The position numbers and the translations under genes were made by a program. A stretch of DNA of 64,000 nt from Raineyella fluvialis (GTDB lineage: Bacteria > Actinomycetota > Actinomycetes > Propionibacteriales > Propionibacteriaceae). Of this stretch, positions 31,156 through 41,119 are shown one piece after another. The notes beneath the pieces are model-generated. The model saw nothing but the letters and a program-made list of their open reading frames with translations. It made no database searches and was not told the origin of the DNA. Location of the stretch: the NCBI RefSeq assembly GCF_009646095.1, contig NZ_CP045725.1, forward strand, positions 1-64,000. Direction: 5' to 3'. Numbering within the stretch: the first letter of the stretch is position 1; each line of letters begins with the position of its first letter.

Positions 31156-32169
31156 ATGGCGGGCATGGTGCGATTGCGGATGGTGTCCCCGCGTTCGCCC
31201 GGCTGGAGCCGGCGGCGAGCCGGCAAGGGATTCACGTACGTCGACGAGCACGGCGACCGCCTCTCCCCCGAGCAGGTCGAGCGGATCAGGTCATTGGCGA
31301 TCCCACCCGCCTGGCGGGACGTGTGGATCTGTCCGCGCCCGAACGGTCATCTGCAGGCCGTCGGCACCGACGACGCGGGCCGACGCCAGTACCTCTACCA
31401 CCCGGTGTGGCGGGAGAAGAAGGACCGAGAGAAGTTCGATCGGGTCCTGGCCGCCGCCGAAACCCTCCCCGAGGCTCGCGCCCGCGTGGCGGAGGACATC
31501 CGGCGCAGCGGCATGCCGCTGCTCCGGGCGGACGCGGTCGCCTTCCGGCTCCTCGACCTCGGCTACTTCCGGATCGGCAACGACGCGTACGCGGACGCGC
31601 ACGGCAGCTTCGGGCTGACCACCCTGCAGCGCCGCCACGTCCACCGCCACGGCGACGAGATGGTCTTCCGCTTCGTCGGCAAGTCGGGCATCGAGCACAC
31701 GGTGGTCATCGATGACGAGGACGCGATCCGTGCCCTCGAGACGATGCGGCGGCGACGCAGTCCCGGCGATCGGCTGATGGCCTACCGGGAGACGACCGGG
31801 TGGCGGGACCTGGACTCCGCCGCGGTCAACAGCTACCTCCGCGACCTCTTCGACGGGGAGCTGACGGCCAAGGACTTCCGGACCTGGCACGCCACCGTCC
31901 TCGCCGCCGCAGCGCTCGCCCGCTCCGATGAACCAGGTTCCACCGCGGCGTCCCGGAACCGGGCGATCCGTGCGGCAGTGCTCGAGGCGGCGGGATACCT
32001 CGGGAACACACCCACCGTGGCACGCCACTCCTACATCGACCCTCGGGTGATCGACCGCTACGAGAGCGGCACCACCATCGGCGAGGTGGCCTGGGCGGAC
32101 GATCCGGATCCGGCCATCCGCCAGTCCGCTCTGGAGTCGGCAACCATCGCCCTGCTGCGCGACAGCTGA
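31156..32169 (+). CDS. DNA topoisomerase IB (eukaryote/poxvirus-like)
   Basis: 337 residues from ATG 31156 (MAGMVRLRMVSP), a compact bacterial type IB topoisomerase that nicks and relaxes DNA through a 3'-phosphotyrosine. Family landmarks: GKGFTYVDEHG and AIPPAWRDVWICPRPNGHLQA-type residues at the N-terminus, LLDLGYFRIGNDAYAD, FVGKSGIEH, then YLGNTPTVARHSYIDPRV with the catalytic Tyr at residue 293. Length is normal. It is divergent from the dehalogenase, with about 100 bases between them. Confidence 0.93.
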   Translation: MAGMVRLRMVSPRSPGWSRRRAGKGFTYVDEHGDRLSPEQVERIRSLAIPPAWRDVWICPRPNGHLQAVGTDDAGRRQYLYHPVWREKKDREKFDRVLAAAETLPEARARVAEDIRRSGMPLLRADAVAFRLLDLGYFRIGNDAYADAHGSFGLTTLQRRHVHRHGDEMVFRFVGKSGIEHTVVIDDEDAIRALETMRRRRSPGDRLMAYRETTGWRDLDSAAVNSYLRDLFDGELTAKDFRTWHATVLAAAALARSDEPGSTAASRNRAIRAAVLEAAGYLGNTPTVARHSYIDPRVIDRYESGTTIGEVAWADDPDPAIRQSALESATIALLRDS

Positions 32170-32248
32170 GCGGGCGTCGGCCATCTCCTGGGGTAGCAGT
32201 CACGACGAATCGCCCCCACGGCCACCGCCAAGGGTCCAGTGTGGATCC

Positions 32249-33691
32249 ATGGCACCCGCGACACTCACGTTCCTCGGCGCGGCCGGCACGGTCACCGGCT
32301 CGAAGTTCCTTCTGACCCTAGGGGACCGTCGCGTCCTCGTCGACGCGGGGATGTACCAGGGCGAGAAGCGATGGCGCACGATGAACTGGGCCGACTTCCC
32401 GATCAACCCCGCCGACATCGACGACGTCGTGCTGACCCACGCCCACATGGACCACTGCGGCTACCTGCCCAAGCTGGTGAAGGACGGTTTCGCCGGGACT
32501 GTCTGGGCGACCGAGGGCACCGCCGCCCTCGCCGAGATCGTGCTGCGCGACGCCGGCTACCTGCAGGAGCGCGACGCCGAGCACGCCGAACAGCACGGCT
32601 ACTCCAAGCACAAGCCGGTCCTGCCCCTCTACACCGAGGAGGACGCGCAACGGGCCCTCACCCACTTCCGGCAGGTGGAGTACGACACCGATGTGTCCTT
32701 GGGCGGCGGCGTGGTCTGCCGCTGGACCCGGGCCGGGCACATCCTCGGATCGGCCAGCGTCCGGGTGTCGACGGACCACACCGCCATCCTCTTCTCCGGC
32801 GACATCGGCCGCCACGACCACCCCGTACTGCGGCCTCGTTCGACTCCCCAGGGCGCCCCCTTCGTAGTGGTCGAGTCGACGTACGGGGACCGCGAACACC
32901 CCGAACCCGAGCGCGCCCACGAGGATTTCGCCCGAGCGATCCGCACCACGGTGGCGCACGGTGGCCAGGTGCTCATCCCGGCCTTCGCCGTCGATCGTAC
33001 GGAGGTGGTGCTGCAGACCATCGGCGAGATGCAGCGGGACGGCCGCATTCCGGTGGTGCCGATCTACGTCAACAGTCCGATGGCACTGAACGCCTTGCGG
33101 GTCTACCGCGATCCCGCCCACCGTGACGAGCTCCGCCCGGACCTGGACGTCGAGGAACTCCTCGGGTTGCCCAACGTCCACGAGACGCCCGATGCGGACA
33201 GTTCGCGGGAGTTGATGAGCCTCGACGGACCAGCGATCATCATCTCGTCCTCGGGGATGGCGACCGGCGGCCGCGTGCTGCACCACCTGGAGGAAATGCT
33301 GCCCGACCCGCAGAACACCATCATCCTCACCGGTTACCAGGCGAGCGGCACGCGCGGTCGCGCCCTCGAGGAGGGCGCGCGGGAACTCAAGTTGCACGGT
33401 CGCTACATCCCGGTCAACGCTCGCATCGTCCGGGATGCCGAGTTCTCCGTCCACGCCGACAGCACGGACCTGATGGACTGGTTGCGCGACCTCGAGCCGG
33501 CGCCCGAGACCGTGTTCATCGTCCACGGAGAGGAGGACGCTGCCGCGGCACTGCACGAGCGGATCGCGCAGGAACTGGGCTGGACCTCCGCGGTCGCCCG
33601 CTACGGCGAGGTGGTCGTCGTCGAGCCGCGCCACGCCACCGTGCACTGGCACCGCCGTCGGGTCCCTCCGGGGTCTGGTCAGGTGTCATAG
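32249..33691 (+). CDS. beta-CASP metallo-beta-lactamase family RNA/exonuclease-like protein
   Basis: 480 residues. MBL motif 2 THAHMDHCGYLP (His64, His66, Asp68, His69), motif 3 RAGHILGSASVRV, motif 4 FSGDIGRHDHPVL, then a beta-CASP domain and an RMMBL tail with SSSGMATGGRVLHHL and FIVHGEEDAAAAL. This is the CPSF/YSH1-like group predicted to process RNA. Bacterial members are often annotated as MBL-fold hydrolases of unknown substrate. It lies 79 bases after topoisomerase IB on the same strand. Confidence 0.9.
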   Translation: MAPATLTFLGAAGTVTGSKFLLTLGDRRVLVDAGMYQGEKRWRTMNWADFPINPADIDDVVLTHAHMDHCGYLPKLVKDGFAGTVWATEGTAALAEIVLRDAGYLQERDAEHAEQHGYSKHKPVLPLYTEEDAQRALTHFRQVEYDTDVSLGGGVVCRWTRAGHILGSASVRVSTDHTAILFSGDIGRHDHPVLRPRSTPQGAPFVVVESTYGDREHPEPERAHEDFARAIRTTVAHGGQVLIPAFAVDRTEVVLQTIGEMQRDGRIPVVPIYVNSPMALNALRVYRDPAHRDELRPDLDVEELLGLPNVHETPDADSSRELMSLDGPAIIISSSGMATGGRVLHHLEEMLPDPQNTIILTGYQASGTRGRALEEGARELKLHGRYIPVNARIVRDAEFSVHADSTDLMDWLRDLEPAPETVFIVHGEEDAAAALHERIAQELGWTSAVARYGEVVVVEPRHATVHWHRRRVPPGSGQVS

Positions 33692-33712
33692 GTCACTGCA
33701 AGGATGACGGGC

Positions 33713-34489
33713 ATGAGCGAGAACACGATTCCGCAGGGTCGCCCGATCTGGATCGACCTCACCACCAGTGACATCGAGAAGGCCCGCACCTTCTACGGGG
33801 ACATCTTCGGCTGGACCTTCGAGGACCAGGGCGCCGAGTACGGCAACTACCACATGATCAAGAGTGGGGACGCGTTCGTCGGCGGCATGATGGGCCGGGT
33901 GCCCGAGATGCCTGCGGGCCCCGACGCCTGGACCGTCTACCTCGACACCCCGGATGCCCAGGCCACGTGCGACAAGGCGACGCACAACGGTGGGATGGTC
34001 CTTGTCCCGCCGATGCAGGTGGGCGGCTCGGGCATCATGGGCCTGATCGCCGACCCGGGCAACTGTGCCACCGGCTTCTGGCAGGCGGCCGACTTCGACG
34101 GCATCCAGACGATGGCCGTCGCCGGGGCGCCGTGCTGGTTCGAAATCTTCACCCCGTCGTACGCGAAGAGTGTCGACTTCTATCGCGACGTGTTCGGCTG
34201 GAACGTCGTCCCGCTGAGCGACACCGACGAGTTCCGCTACGCCACCAATCAGCTGCCGCCGCAGGACTCGGTCGCCGGCATCATGGAGGCGAACTTCCTC
34301 GGCGAGGGCCATCCCGGCTTCTGGCGGACCTACCTCGGTGCCGTCGACGTCGACGCCACCGCCGCCCGGATCGTCGAGGCCGGCGGCTCGATCGTCGAGG
34401 CCGCGCAGGATTCGCCGTACGGACGTTTCGCCTCTGTCGCCGACAACCAGGGCGCCAACTTCGTGATCGTCCAGGCCCCCGCGGCCTGA
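33713..34489 (+). CDS. two-domain VOC-fold (glyoxalase/bleomycin-resistance-like) protein
   Basis: 258 residues from ATG 33713, with AAGGATGACGGGC placing a ribosome binding site before it; ATG 33704 is possible. Two tandem VOC modules are visible, each opening with an alpha/beta pattern: [22 protein letters not shown] (residue about 10) and [22 protein letters not shown] (about 140). Such double-domain proteins in actinobacteria are often annotated as hydroxylases or glyoxalases, without proven activity. Upstream neighbour is the beta-CASP gene, 21 bases away. Confidence 0.85.
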   Translation: MSENTIPQGRPIWIDLTTSDIEKARTFYGDIFGWTFEDQGAEYGNYHMIKSGDAFVGGMMGRVPEMPAGPDAWTVYLDTPDAQATCDKATHNGGMVLVPPMQVGGSGIMGLIADPGNCATGFWQAADFDGIQTMAVAGAPCWFEIFTPSYAKSVDFYRDVFGWNVVPLSDTDEFRYATNQLPPQDSVAGIMEANFLGEGHPGFWRTYLGAVDVDATAARIVEAGGSIVEAAQDSPYGRFASVADNQGANFVIVQAPAA

Positions 34490-34629
34490 CCTGCCCGTCA
34501 TCCGGCCCGGAGCACCGCCACGGTGTTCCGGGCCGTCGCGTCGTCGACCACCAGGCGGGTGACGACAGCACCCACGGAACAGCACCACCGCACGAGCACG
34601 ACCGCACCGCCACCAGAAAGTGCACCCAC

Positions 34630-36156
34630 ATGAGCAACGACGCCCAGTACGTGATGGCCATCGACCAGGGGACCACGAGTTCCCGGGCGATCATCTTCGA
34701 CCACTCCGGAGACATCCTCTCCGTCGGGCAGCTGGAGCACGAGCAGATCTTTCCGCAACCGGGATGGGTCGAGCACGATGCAGGGGAGATCTGGGCGAAC
34801 GTCCGCGAGGCCGTCGGGCAGGCGCTCGCGAGGGCGCAGATCAACCGGCACCAGCTGGCCGCGGTCGGCATCACCAACCAGCGCGAGACCACGGTGGTGT
34901 GGGACCGGCATACCGGCGAGCCGATCCATCACGCCATCGTCTGGCAGGACACCCGTACCCAGGAGATCTGCGACCGACTCGCCGCGGACGGCGGGGTCGA
35001 GCGGTACCGCTCCCGGACCGGACTGCCCCTGTCCAGCTACTTCGCCGGCCCCAAGGTGACCTGGATCCTGGAGAACGTCCCCGGCGCCCGCGAACGGGCC
35101 GAGGCGGGCGACCTGCTGATGGGCACGATGGACACCTGGGTGCTGTGGAACATGACCGGCGGGGTCGACGGTGGCGTCCACCTCACCGACGTCACCAACG
35201 CCTCCCGTACGCTCCTGATGGATCTGCGTACGTTGGCGTGGGACCCCCAGATCTGCACCGACCTCGGCATCCCGCTGTCGATGCTGCCGCAGATCCGCTC
35301 CTCCGCGGAGGTCTACGGCAAGGGCCGGCCCAACGGGCTGCTCGTCGACACCCCGATCGCCGGCATCCTCGGTGACCAGCAGGCGGCCACCTTCGGGCAG
35401 GCCTGCTTCGAGAAGGGCAGCGCCAAGAACACCTACGGCACCGGTTGCTTCCTGCTGATGAACACCGGCACCGAGCCCGTGTTCAGCGACAACGGGTTGC
35501 TCACCACCGTCGGCTACAAGATCGGTGACCGCCCCACCCACTACGCGCTGGAGGGATCGATCGCGGTGGCCGGCTCGCTTGTGCAGTGGCTGAGGGACAA
35601 CCTGCGGATGTTCGACAGCTCCGCCGAGGTCGAGACGCTGGCCTTGGAGGTCCAGGACAACGGCGGCGCCTACCTGGTGCCGGCCTTCTCCGGCCTCTTT
35701 GCGCCGTACTGGCGCCCGGAGGCCCGGGGCGCCCTGGTCGGCCTCACCCGCTTCGTCAACCGCAACCACATCGCCCGGGCGGTGCTGGAGTCCACCGCCT
35801 ACCAGACCCGCGACGTGGTGCGGGCGATGTTCGCCGACTCCGGGGTCGAGCTGACCTCGCTGAAGGTCGACGGCGGGATGGTCGCCAACCGCACCCTGAT
35901 GCAGTTCCAGGCCGACATCCTCGACGTCCCGGTGGTCCGGCCGAAGGTCGCCGAGACGACCGCTCTCGGGGCCGCCTACGCCGCGGGGATCGCCGTCGGG
36001 TACTGGGCCGGCGAGGAGGACGTGGTCGCCAACTGGCAGGAGGGCGAGCGGTGGACCCCGTCGATGGACGCGACCGAGCGGGAACGTCTCTACCGCTGCT
36101 GGCAGAAGGCCGTGACCCGCACCTTCGACTGGCTCGACGAGGACACCGGCCGGTGA
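34630..36156 (+). CDS. glpK: glycerol kinase
   Basis: 508 residues from ATG 34630, the usual GlpK length. It phosphorylates glycerol to sn-glycerol 3-phosphate using ATP. FGGY-family landmarks: [16 protein letters not shown] (ATP-binding loop), [27 protein letters not shown] (glycerol-binding Arg-Glu), [45 protein letters not shown], and [19 protein letters not shown] near the C-terminus. No glpF or glpD is adjacent. A bidirectional hairpin terminator follows. Confidence 0.96.
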   Translation: MSNDAQYVMAIDQGTTSSRAIIFDHSGDILSVGQLEHEQIFPQPGWVEHDAGEIWANVREAVGQALARAQINRHQLAAVGITNQRETTVVWDRHTGEPIHHAIVWQDTRTQEICDRLAADGGVERYRSRTGLPLSSYFAGPKVTWILENVPGARERAEAGDLLMGTMDTWVLWNMTGGVDGGVHLTDVTNASRTLLMDLRTLAWDPQICTDLGIPLSMLPQIRSSAEVYGKGRPNGLLVDTPIAGILGDQQAATFGQACFEKGSAKNTYGTGCFLLMNTGTEPVFSDNGLLTTVGYKIGDRPTHYALEGSIAVAGSLVQWLRDNLRMFDSSAEVETLALEVQDNGGAYLVPAFSGLFAPYWRPEARGALVGLTRFVNRNHIARAVLESTAYQTRDVVRAMFADSGVELTSLKVDGGMVANRTLMQFQADILDVPVVRPKVAETTALGAAYAAGIAVGYWAGEEDVVANWQEGERWTPSMDATERERLYRCWQKAVTRTFDWLDEDTGR

Positions 36157-36203
36157 CGGTTGCCGCGGCGCGGCCGCCGCGGACGTGACGATCCCCAACC
36201 AGA

Positions 36204-36241
36204 CGATCCCCGGACCAGCCGTGAGGCCGATCCGGGGATCG
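36204..36241. terminator. bidirectional hairpin terminator between glpK and the binding-protein genes
   Basis: CGATCCCCGGA (36204-36214) pairs perfectly with TCCGGGGATCG (36231-36241), an 11-bp stem with a 16-base loop. It lies between convergent genes. No U tract is present, as is common in high-GC actinobacteria. Confidence 0.7.
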
Positions 36242-36269
36242 CATCACCTGCGAGGATCCTCCGTGCTGG

Positions 36270-37169
36270 TCAGCCCGCGTTGACGGTGGCCTGCTTCACC
36301 GCACTCTGCGGCGTCTGGTACTTGTCGATCACCTTCTGGTAGGACCCGTCGTCGATGGCGGCCTGCAGCGCCTTCTGCACGGCGTCCCGCAGCTGGCCGT
36401 TGTCCTTGGAGACGGCGATGCCCAGCGGCCCGGCGATCACCTGCTGACCGACGATCTGGAACTTCCCCTTGGACTGCTGGGTGTTGTAGACGGCCACCGG
36501 ATACTCCTGGATGCCGGCCACCGCGCGCCCCTGCTCCACCTGGAGCATGGCCTCGGACTCCCGATCGAAGGCCATCGTGCTGATCTTGCCCTTGCCGTCC
36601 TTCTCGCACTGGGGCGACAGGGTGGAGGTGACGTACTCCTCCTGGGTCGTCCCGCGCTGCAGGGAGATCGTCTTGCCGCACAGGTCGTTCACCGAGTTCA
36701 GGGCGTTGGGATTGCCCGCCTTGACGTACATGATCGAGCCGGACAGGTAGTAGTCGACGAAGTCCACCTGCTTCTGGCGCTCCTTGGTGTCGCTCATCGA
36801 GGAGATGGCCAGGTCGAAGCGGTGCGACTCGAGCTGGGTGATCAGCCCGTCGAAGGTCGAGTTGTTGAAGACCACCGGCACCCCCAGCTTCGTCCCGAGC
36901 AGGTCGCCCAGCTCCTTGTCGAAGCCGATGACGGTCTTGCCGTCGGTGTCGTAGTACTCCATCGGGGCGTACGCGATGTCACTGCCGACCTGGACCGACG
37001 CCTTGTCCTTCACGGACTGCGGGAGCGCCGAATACAGCGGCGCGGAGGTGTTGACACCGCCGGGGGTGGCGGACGGCGCGGCCTTCCCGCCGCCACCGCC
37101 GCACGCCGCCAGGGTCGCCGCGGCGAGGAGCGCGACGACGGGGGTCAGGACGTGGGTGGAGATCTTCAT
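36270..37169 (-). CDS. amino-acid ABC transporter substrate-binding lipoprotein (paralogue 1)
   Basis: 299 residues from ATG 37169, with GGAAGGATC as ribosome binding site. Signal peptide with lipobox LAAC. Family 3 solute-binding fold: SVQVGSDIAYAPMEYYDTDGKTVIGFDKELGDLLG, STFDGLITQLESHRFDLAISSMSDT, DLCGKTISLQRGTTQEEYV. It presumably delivers a polar amino acid or opine-like solute to a permease. It is closely related to the proteins at 37206-38111 and 40071-40982. It lies 36 bases downstream of paralogue 2 and probably shares its transcript. Confidence 0.92.
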   Translation of the reverse strand: MKISTHVLTPVVALLAAATLAACGGGGGKAAPSATPGGVNTSAPLYSALPQSVKDKASVQVGSDIAYAPMEYYDTDGKTVIGFDKELGDLLGTKLGVPVVFNNSTFDGLITQLESHRFDLAISSMSDTKERQKQVDFVDYYLSGSIMYVKAGNPNALNSVNDLCGKTISLQRGTTQEEYVTSTLSPQCEKDGKGKISTMAFDRESEAMLQVEQGRAVAGIQEYPVAVYNTQQSKGKFQIVGQQVIAGPLGIAVSKDNGQLRDAVQKALQAAIDDGSYQKVIDKYQTPQSAVKQATVNAG

Positions 37170-37205
37170 GCTCGATCCTTCCGGGGTCACCGGGTCACTG
37201 CCCGA

Positions 37206-38111
37206 TCACTTCCCGCTGTTGATGGCGGCTTCCTTCACCGCGGACTGCGGCGTGCCGTACTTGTCGAGAAGCTTCGCATACGACCCGTCCGCGATCGCGG
37301 CCTGCAGGGCGTCCTTGAGCGCGTCGCGCAGCTGGGTGTCCTGCTTGGAGACGGCGATGCCGAGCGGCGCCGCGGTCACCTGGTCACCGACGGTCTCGTA
37401 CTTGCCACCCGACTGCTTGGCGCTGTAGACGGCGACGGGATAGTCCTGCAGACCAGCCACGGCGCGATCCTGCTGGATCTGCAGCATCGCCTCGGACTCG
37501 TGGTCGAAGGCGAGCACCGAGACCTTGCCCTTGCCGGCCTTCTCGCAACTGGGGTTGAGGTCGGTGGTGACGTAGCCGTCCTGCACGGTGCCGCGCTGCA
37601 GGGCGATGGTCTGCCCGCACAGGTCGTCGACGGACTTCAGCGCGTGCGGGTTGCCGGCCTTGACGATCATCACGGTGCCGGACAGGTAGTAGTCGACGAA
37701 GTCGACCTCCTTCTGCCGTTCCGCGGTGTCGCTCATGGCAGTGATCGCGACGTCGAAGCGCTTGGAGTTCACCTGGGTGATCAGGCCGTCGAAGGTCGCA
37801 TTGTTGTACGCGAAGGGCACCCCGAGCTTGCCTGCCAGCAGGTCGCCGAGGTCCTTGTCGAAGCCGATGACGGTCTTGCCGTCGGCGTCGAAATACTCCA
37901 TCGGGGCGTACGCGGCATCGGTACCCACCTGGACCGAGCCCTTGTCCTTGATCGCCTGCGGCAGCTTCGCGTACAGCGGCGCGGCGGTGTTCACGGAGGT
38001 CGGGGCGGCCGAGGTGCCGGCCGCCGGGGCCGGGGATCCGGCGCAGGCCGCCAGTCCGCCCGCCATCGCCAGAGCCGTCAACGATGCCAGTACCCGGGTC
38101 GTGGTCTTCAT
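37206..38111 (-). CDS. amino-acid ABC transporter substrate-binding lipoprotein (paralogue 2)
   Basis: 301 residues from ATG 38111 (MKTTTRVLASLTALAMAGG) with lipobox LAAC. Same layout as its paralogues: LPQAIKDKGSVQVGTDAAYAPMEYFDADGKTVIGFDKDL, FDGLITQVNSKRFDVAITAMSDT, DLCGQTIALQRGTVQDGYV. It follows a strong hairpin after the ATPase gene and a 180-base gap, so it likely has its own promoter. Differences from paralogue 3 in the ligand-lobe region around residues 110-130 may change specificity. Confidence 0.92.
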   Translation of the reverse strand: MKTTTRVLASLTALAMAGGLAACAGSPAPAAGTSAAPTSVNTAAPLYAKLPQAIKDKGSVQVGTDAAYAPMEYFDADGKTVIGFDKDLGDLLAGKLGVPFAYNNATFDGLITQVNSKRFDVAITAMSDTAERQKEVDFVDYYLSGTVMIVKAGNPHALKSVDDLCGQTIALQRGTVQDGYVTTDLNPSCEKAGKGKVSVLAFDHESEAMLQIQQDRAVAGLQDYPVAVYSAKQSGGKYETVGDQVTAAPLGIAVSKQDTQLRDALKDALQAAIADGSYAKLLDKYGTPQSAVKEAAINSGK

Positions 38112-38290
38112 CGAGGTGTCCTTCCACGCATCCGGGATGTCCGGCGTTGCGCGAGACGAGATTACCGAGCCCGATCGGGCCTTCGTCGCCCGCCCCCACC
38201 AATGGACGGACCATTCCTTCACCCGAGTCGGGCGGGAGGCGCCTTCGTGGTGTCCGGCCGATGGGGCCGGCGACGACCGCGGCGGCGCGG

Positions 38291-38322
38291 CGACGGCCCG
38301 GACGCGCGGATCCGGGCCGTCG
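38291..38322 (-). terminator. strong hairpin terminator after the ABC ATPase gene
   Basis: CGACGGCCCGGA (38291-38302) pairs perfectly with TCCGGGCCGTCG (38311-38322), a 12-bp GC stem with an 8-base loop. It starts just seven bases beyond the ATPase stop codon and separates SBP3-permease-ATPase from the two downstream binding-protein genes. Confidence 0.75.
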
Positions 38323-38328
38323 TCACCC

Positions 38329-39153
38329 CTAGAGCACCTTCGACAGGAAGGCCTGCGTCCGCGGCTCCCGCGGATTGCTGAGGACATCGGCGGGTAGCCC
38401 CTCCTCGACGATCACCCCGCCGTCCATGAACGCCAGGTAGTCGCCGACCTCGCGGGCGAAGCCCATCTCGTGGGTGACGACGACCATCGTCATCCCGTCC
38501 TCCGCGAGTTGCTTCATCACGCCGAGAACGTCGCCGACGAGCTCGGGGTCGAGGGCGGACGTCGGCTCGTCGAAGAGCATCAGTTCGGGCTTCATGGCGA
38601 GGGCCCGAGCGATGGCGACGCGTTGCTGCTGACCGCCGGACAGCTTGCCGGGGTAGGCGTACGCCTTGTCCGGCAACCCGACCCGTTCCAGCAGTTCCAG
38701 CGCTTCGGCGCGGGCCGTGGCCGCGGGGACCCGGCCGACCCGGGTGGGCGCTTCGACGATGTTCTCCAGCACGGTCATGTGCGGGAAGAGGTTGAAGCGC
38801 TGGAAGACCATGCCGATGCCCTGGCGCTGCTGGGCGATCTCCTTGTCCCGCAGCTCATGGAGCTTCCCGTCGCGCTCCTTGTAGCCCACGAGATGACCGC
38901 GGACCCGCAGGGTGCCCCCGTTGATCCTCTCCAGGTGGTTGATGCAACGCAGGAACGTGGACTTGCCCGATCCGGAGGGACCGATCAGCACGGCGACCTC
39001 GCCGCGGGTCACGTCCATGTCGATGCCCTTGAGCACCTCGAGCGATCCGAAGCGCTTCTTGACCCCGCGCGCCTCGACGATGACCTCCCGGGCCGGCGAA
39101 CCGGCCGGGCTCTCCCTGACCGGCGGGACGCCGGGAACCTTCTGCTCGCTCAT
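38329..39153 (-). CDS. polar amino-acid ABC transporter ATP-binding protein (GlnQ/HisP type)
   Basis: 274 residues. Walker [22 protein letters not shown]-loop [17 protein letters not shown], signature [17 protein letters not shown], Walker [15 protein letters not shown], switch His [11 protein letters not shown]. The insertion [22 protein letters not shown] is typical of the polar amino-acid subgroup. An N-terminal extension of about 20 residues precedes the fold. Its start overlaps the permease stop by four bases, so the pair is translationally coupled. Confidence 0.95.
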   Translation of the reverse strand: MSEQKVPGVPPVRESPAGSPAREVIVEARGVKKRFGSLEVLKGIDMDVTRGEVAVLIGPSGSGKSTFLRCINHLERINGGTLRVRGHLVGYKERDGKLHELRDKEIAQQRQGIGMVFQRFNLFPHMTVLENIVEAPTRVGRVPAATARAEALELLERVGLPDKAYAYPGKLSGGQQQRVAIARALAMKPELMLFDEPTSALDPELVGDVLGVMKQLAEDGMTMVVVTHEMGFAREVGDYLAFMDGGVIVEEGLPADVLSNPREPRTQAFLSKVL

Positions 39154-40067
39154 TCCTGCCTACCGAACTTGAGGTTGCGCTTCACGGCCGCCAGCGGCCC
39201 GCCGTCACGGCCGGACTCCTGGTCGGAGCGGTTGAAGTACCGCTCCAGGTAGTACTGGGCGATAGAGAACACCGTCGTCAGGATCAGGTACCAGGCCGAG
39301 ACGGTGAGCAGCATCTCGATCACCTGCAGGGTGTTGGAGTAGATCCGCACCGCCGCCTGGAGCAGTTCCAGGTACTGGATCGAGTACGCCAACGACGAGG
39401 TCTTCAGCATGTTGATGAACTCGTTGCCGGTCGGCGGGATGATGACCCGCATCGCCTGGGGCAGCACGATACGTCGCATCGTGTGCGTACGGGACATGCC
39501 GAGCGCGCTGGCGGCCTCGATCTGGCCCTTGTCCACCGACTGGATGCCCGAGCGGACGATCTCCGCCATGTAGGCGCCCTCGTTGATGCCGAGGCCGAGC
39601 AGGGCTGCCGTGAACGGCGTCATCACGGCATTCATCGCGATCCCGGTCCCCGGGATGGTGGGGAAGACCAGCGACAGGTTGTACCAGATCATCAGCTGCA
39701 CCAGCACCGGGGTGCCGCGGAACAGCCAGATGTAGAACTCGGACACGCCGCGGGTGACCCAGTTGTCGGACTGGCGCATGACGGCGACGAGGATGCCGAG
39801 AGCGACGCCGACCACCTGGGCGAGGACGCTGATCAGGAGGGTATTGCCCATCCCCTTCAGGACCTGCTGCTGGAAGAAGTACTTGGGCGGCACAGTCCAG
39901 TCGATGCTCGCCTGCGAGAAGGCCCACAGCAGCAGGGCCAGCAGGACCAGGACGACGCCGGCCCCGACCCACCGCCAGGGATGGCGGACCGGGACGGCGA
40001 CGATGTCCCCGTTCATCGGGGTGCCGGGCCCATCAGTGCGGGCACCGGAAGCGACTGAGGTGGGCAC
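39150..40067 (-). CDS. polar amino-acid ABC transporter permease (HisM/GlnP type)
   Basis: 305 residues with five or six membrane spans. The first is [20 protein letters not shown], followed by a periplasmic segment and then the HEQRO core with the ATPase-contacting EAA loop [44 protein letters not shown] is also family-typical. As a single permease gene it probably works as a homodimer. It lies three bases after the SBP3 stop and overlaps the ATPase start. Confidence 0.94.
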   Translation of the reverse strand: MPTSVASGARTDGPGTPMNGDIVAVPVRHPWRWVGAGVVLVLLALLLWAFSQASIDWTVPPKYFFQQQVLKGMGNTLLISVLAQVVGVALGILVAVMRQSDNWVTRGVSEFYIWLFRGTPVLVQLMIWYNLSLVFPTIPGTGIAMNAVMTPFTAALLGLGINEGAYMAEIVRSGIQSVDKGQIEAASALGMSRTHTMRRIVLPQAMRVIIPPTGNEFINMLKTSSLAYSIQYLELLQAAVRIYSNTLQVIEMLLTVSAWYLILTTVFSIAQYYLERYFNRSDQESGRDGGPLAAVKRNLKFGRQE

Positions 40068-40070
40068 GGG

Positions 40071-40982
40071 TCACTTGCCTGCGTTGATCGTGGCCTTGTC
40101 GATGGCGCCCTGCGGGGTGTCGTACTTGTCGATCAGCTTCTTGTACGACCCGTCGTCCATCGTCGCCTGCACGGCCTGCTGCAGGGCGTCTCGCAGCTGG
40201 GTGTCGGACTTGCGCACGGCGATGCCGAGGGGGTTGGCGATCACCTGGTCACCTGCCGTCTCGTACGCCCCGTTGGACTGCTTCACGTTGTACGCCGCCA
40301 CCGGGTAGTCCTGCATGCCGGAGTCGGCCCGGCCCTGCTTCAACTGCAGCAGCGCCTCCGACTCGGTGTCGAAGGCCAGCAGGTTGAGCGGCTTGCCCGT
40401 CGACTGGCACTTCGGCTGCACGGTGCCCTGCAGGTAGTCCCACTGGGTGGTGCCGCGCTGGACGGCGACGGTCTTGCCGCACAGGTCGTCGACGGTCTTG
40501 ATGCCCTTGGGGTTGCCCTTCTGCACGAGCATCACCTCGCCGGCCTGGTAGTAGTCGACGAAATCGACCTGCTTCTGCCGCTCGGGGTTGTCGGTCATCG
40601 CGGAGACGATGGTGTCGAGACGGTTGGAGTTGAGCTGGGTGATCAGGCCGTCGAAGGTCGTCCCGTTCCAGACGAAGGGCACGCCGAGCTTCTGCGACAG
40701 CAGGTCGGTGAACTCCTTGTCGAAGCCGATGACCGTCTTGCCGTCCGTGTCGTAGTACTCCATGGGCGCGTACTCGATCGAGGCACCGACCTGGATGTTG
40801 CCCTTGTCCTTGATCGCCTGCGGCAGCTTCGCGTAGAGCGGCGCCGCGGTGTTGAGCGCGGGGGACGCAGCGGAGGCACTGCCGCCGGCCTTGGGCGTAC
40901 TCGATCCTCCGCCGCAGGCCGCCATCGTGCCGGTCACCGCCAGTGCGGCGGCGACGGCGATGAGTCGTGCCATCTTCTTCAT
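40071..40982 (-). CDS. amino-acid ABC transporter substrate-binding lipoprotein (paralogue 3)
   Basis: 303 residues from ATG 40982 (MKKMARLIAVAAALAVTG) with lipobox MAAC. SBP family 3 features: LPQAIKDKGNIQVGASIEYAPMEYYDTDGKTVIGFDKEF, FDGLITQLNSNRLDTIVSAMTDN, DLCGKTVAVQRGTTQWDYL. It is the first gene of the SBP3-permease-ATPase operon, so it is the cognate binding protein. The promoter should lie in 40983-41119; I could not define it with confidence. Confidence 0.92.
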   Translation of the reverse strand: MKKMARLIAVAAALAVTGTMAACGGGSSTPKAGGSASAASPALNTAAPLYAKLPQAIKDKGNIQVGASIEYAPMEYYDTDGKTVIGFDKEFTDLLSQKLGVPFVWNGTTFDGLITQLNSNRLDTIVSAMTDNPERQKQVDFVDYYQAGEVMLVQKGNPKGIKTVDDLCGKTVAVQRGTTQWDYLQGTVQPKCQSTGKPLNLLAFDTESEALLQLKQGRADSGMQDYPVAAYNVKQSNGAYETAGDQVIANPLGIAVRKSDTQLRDALQQAVQATMDDGSYKKLIDKYDTPQGAIDKATINAGK

Positions 40983-41119
40983 CGGCTTTCCCTTCCAGTG
41001 GAACCAGGCTCGAGGCCCTGCGGGTCTCCTCGCTCGGGACATGCTAGTGGACTCGTATCACAGTCCTGTGTCCGCACAGCCGATCGGGAACCCTGCGAGC
41101 TCCCCACCACGGGCACTCC

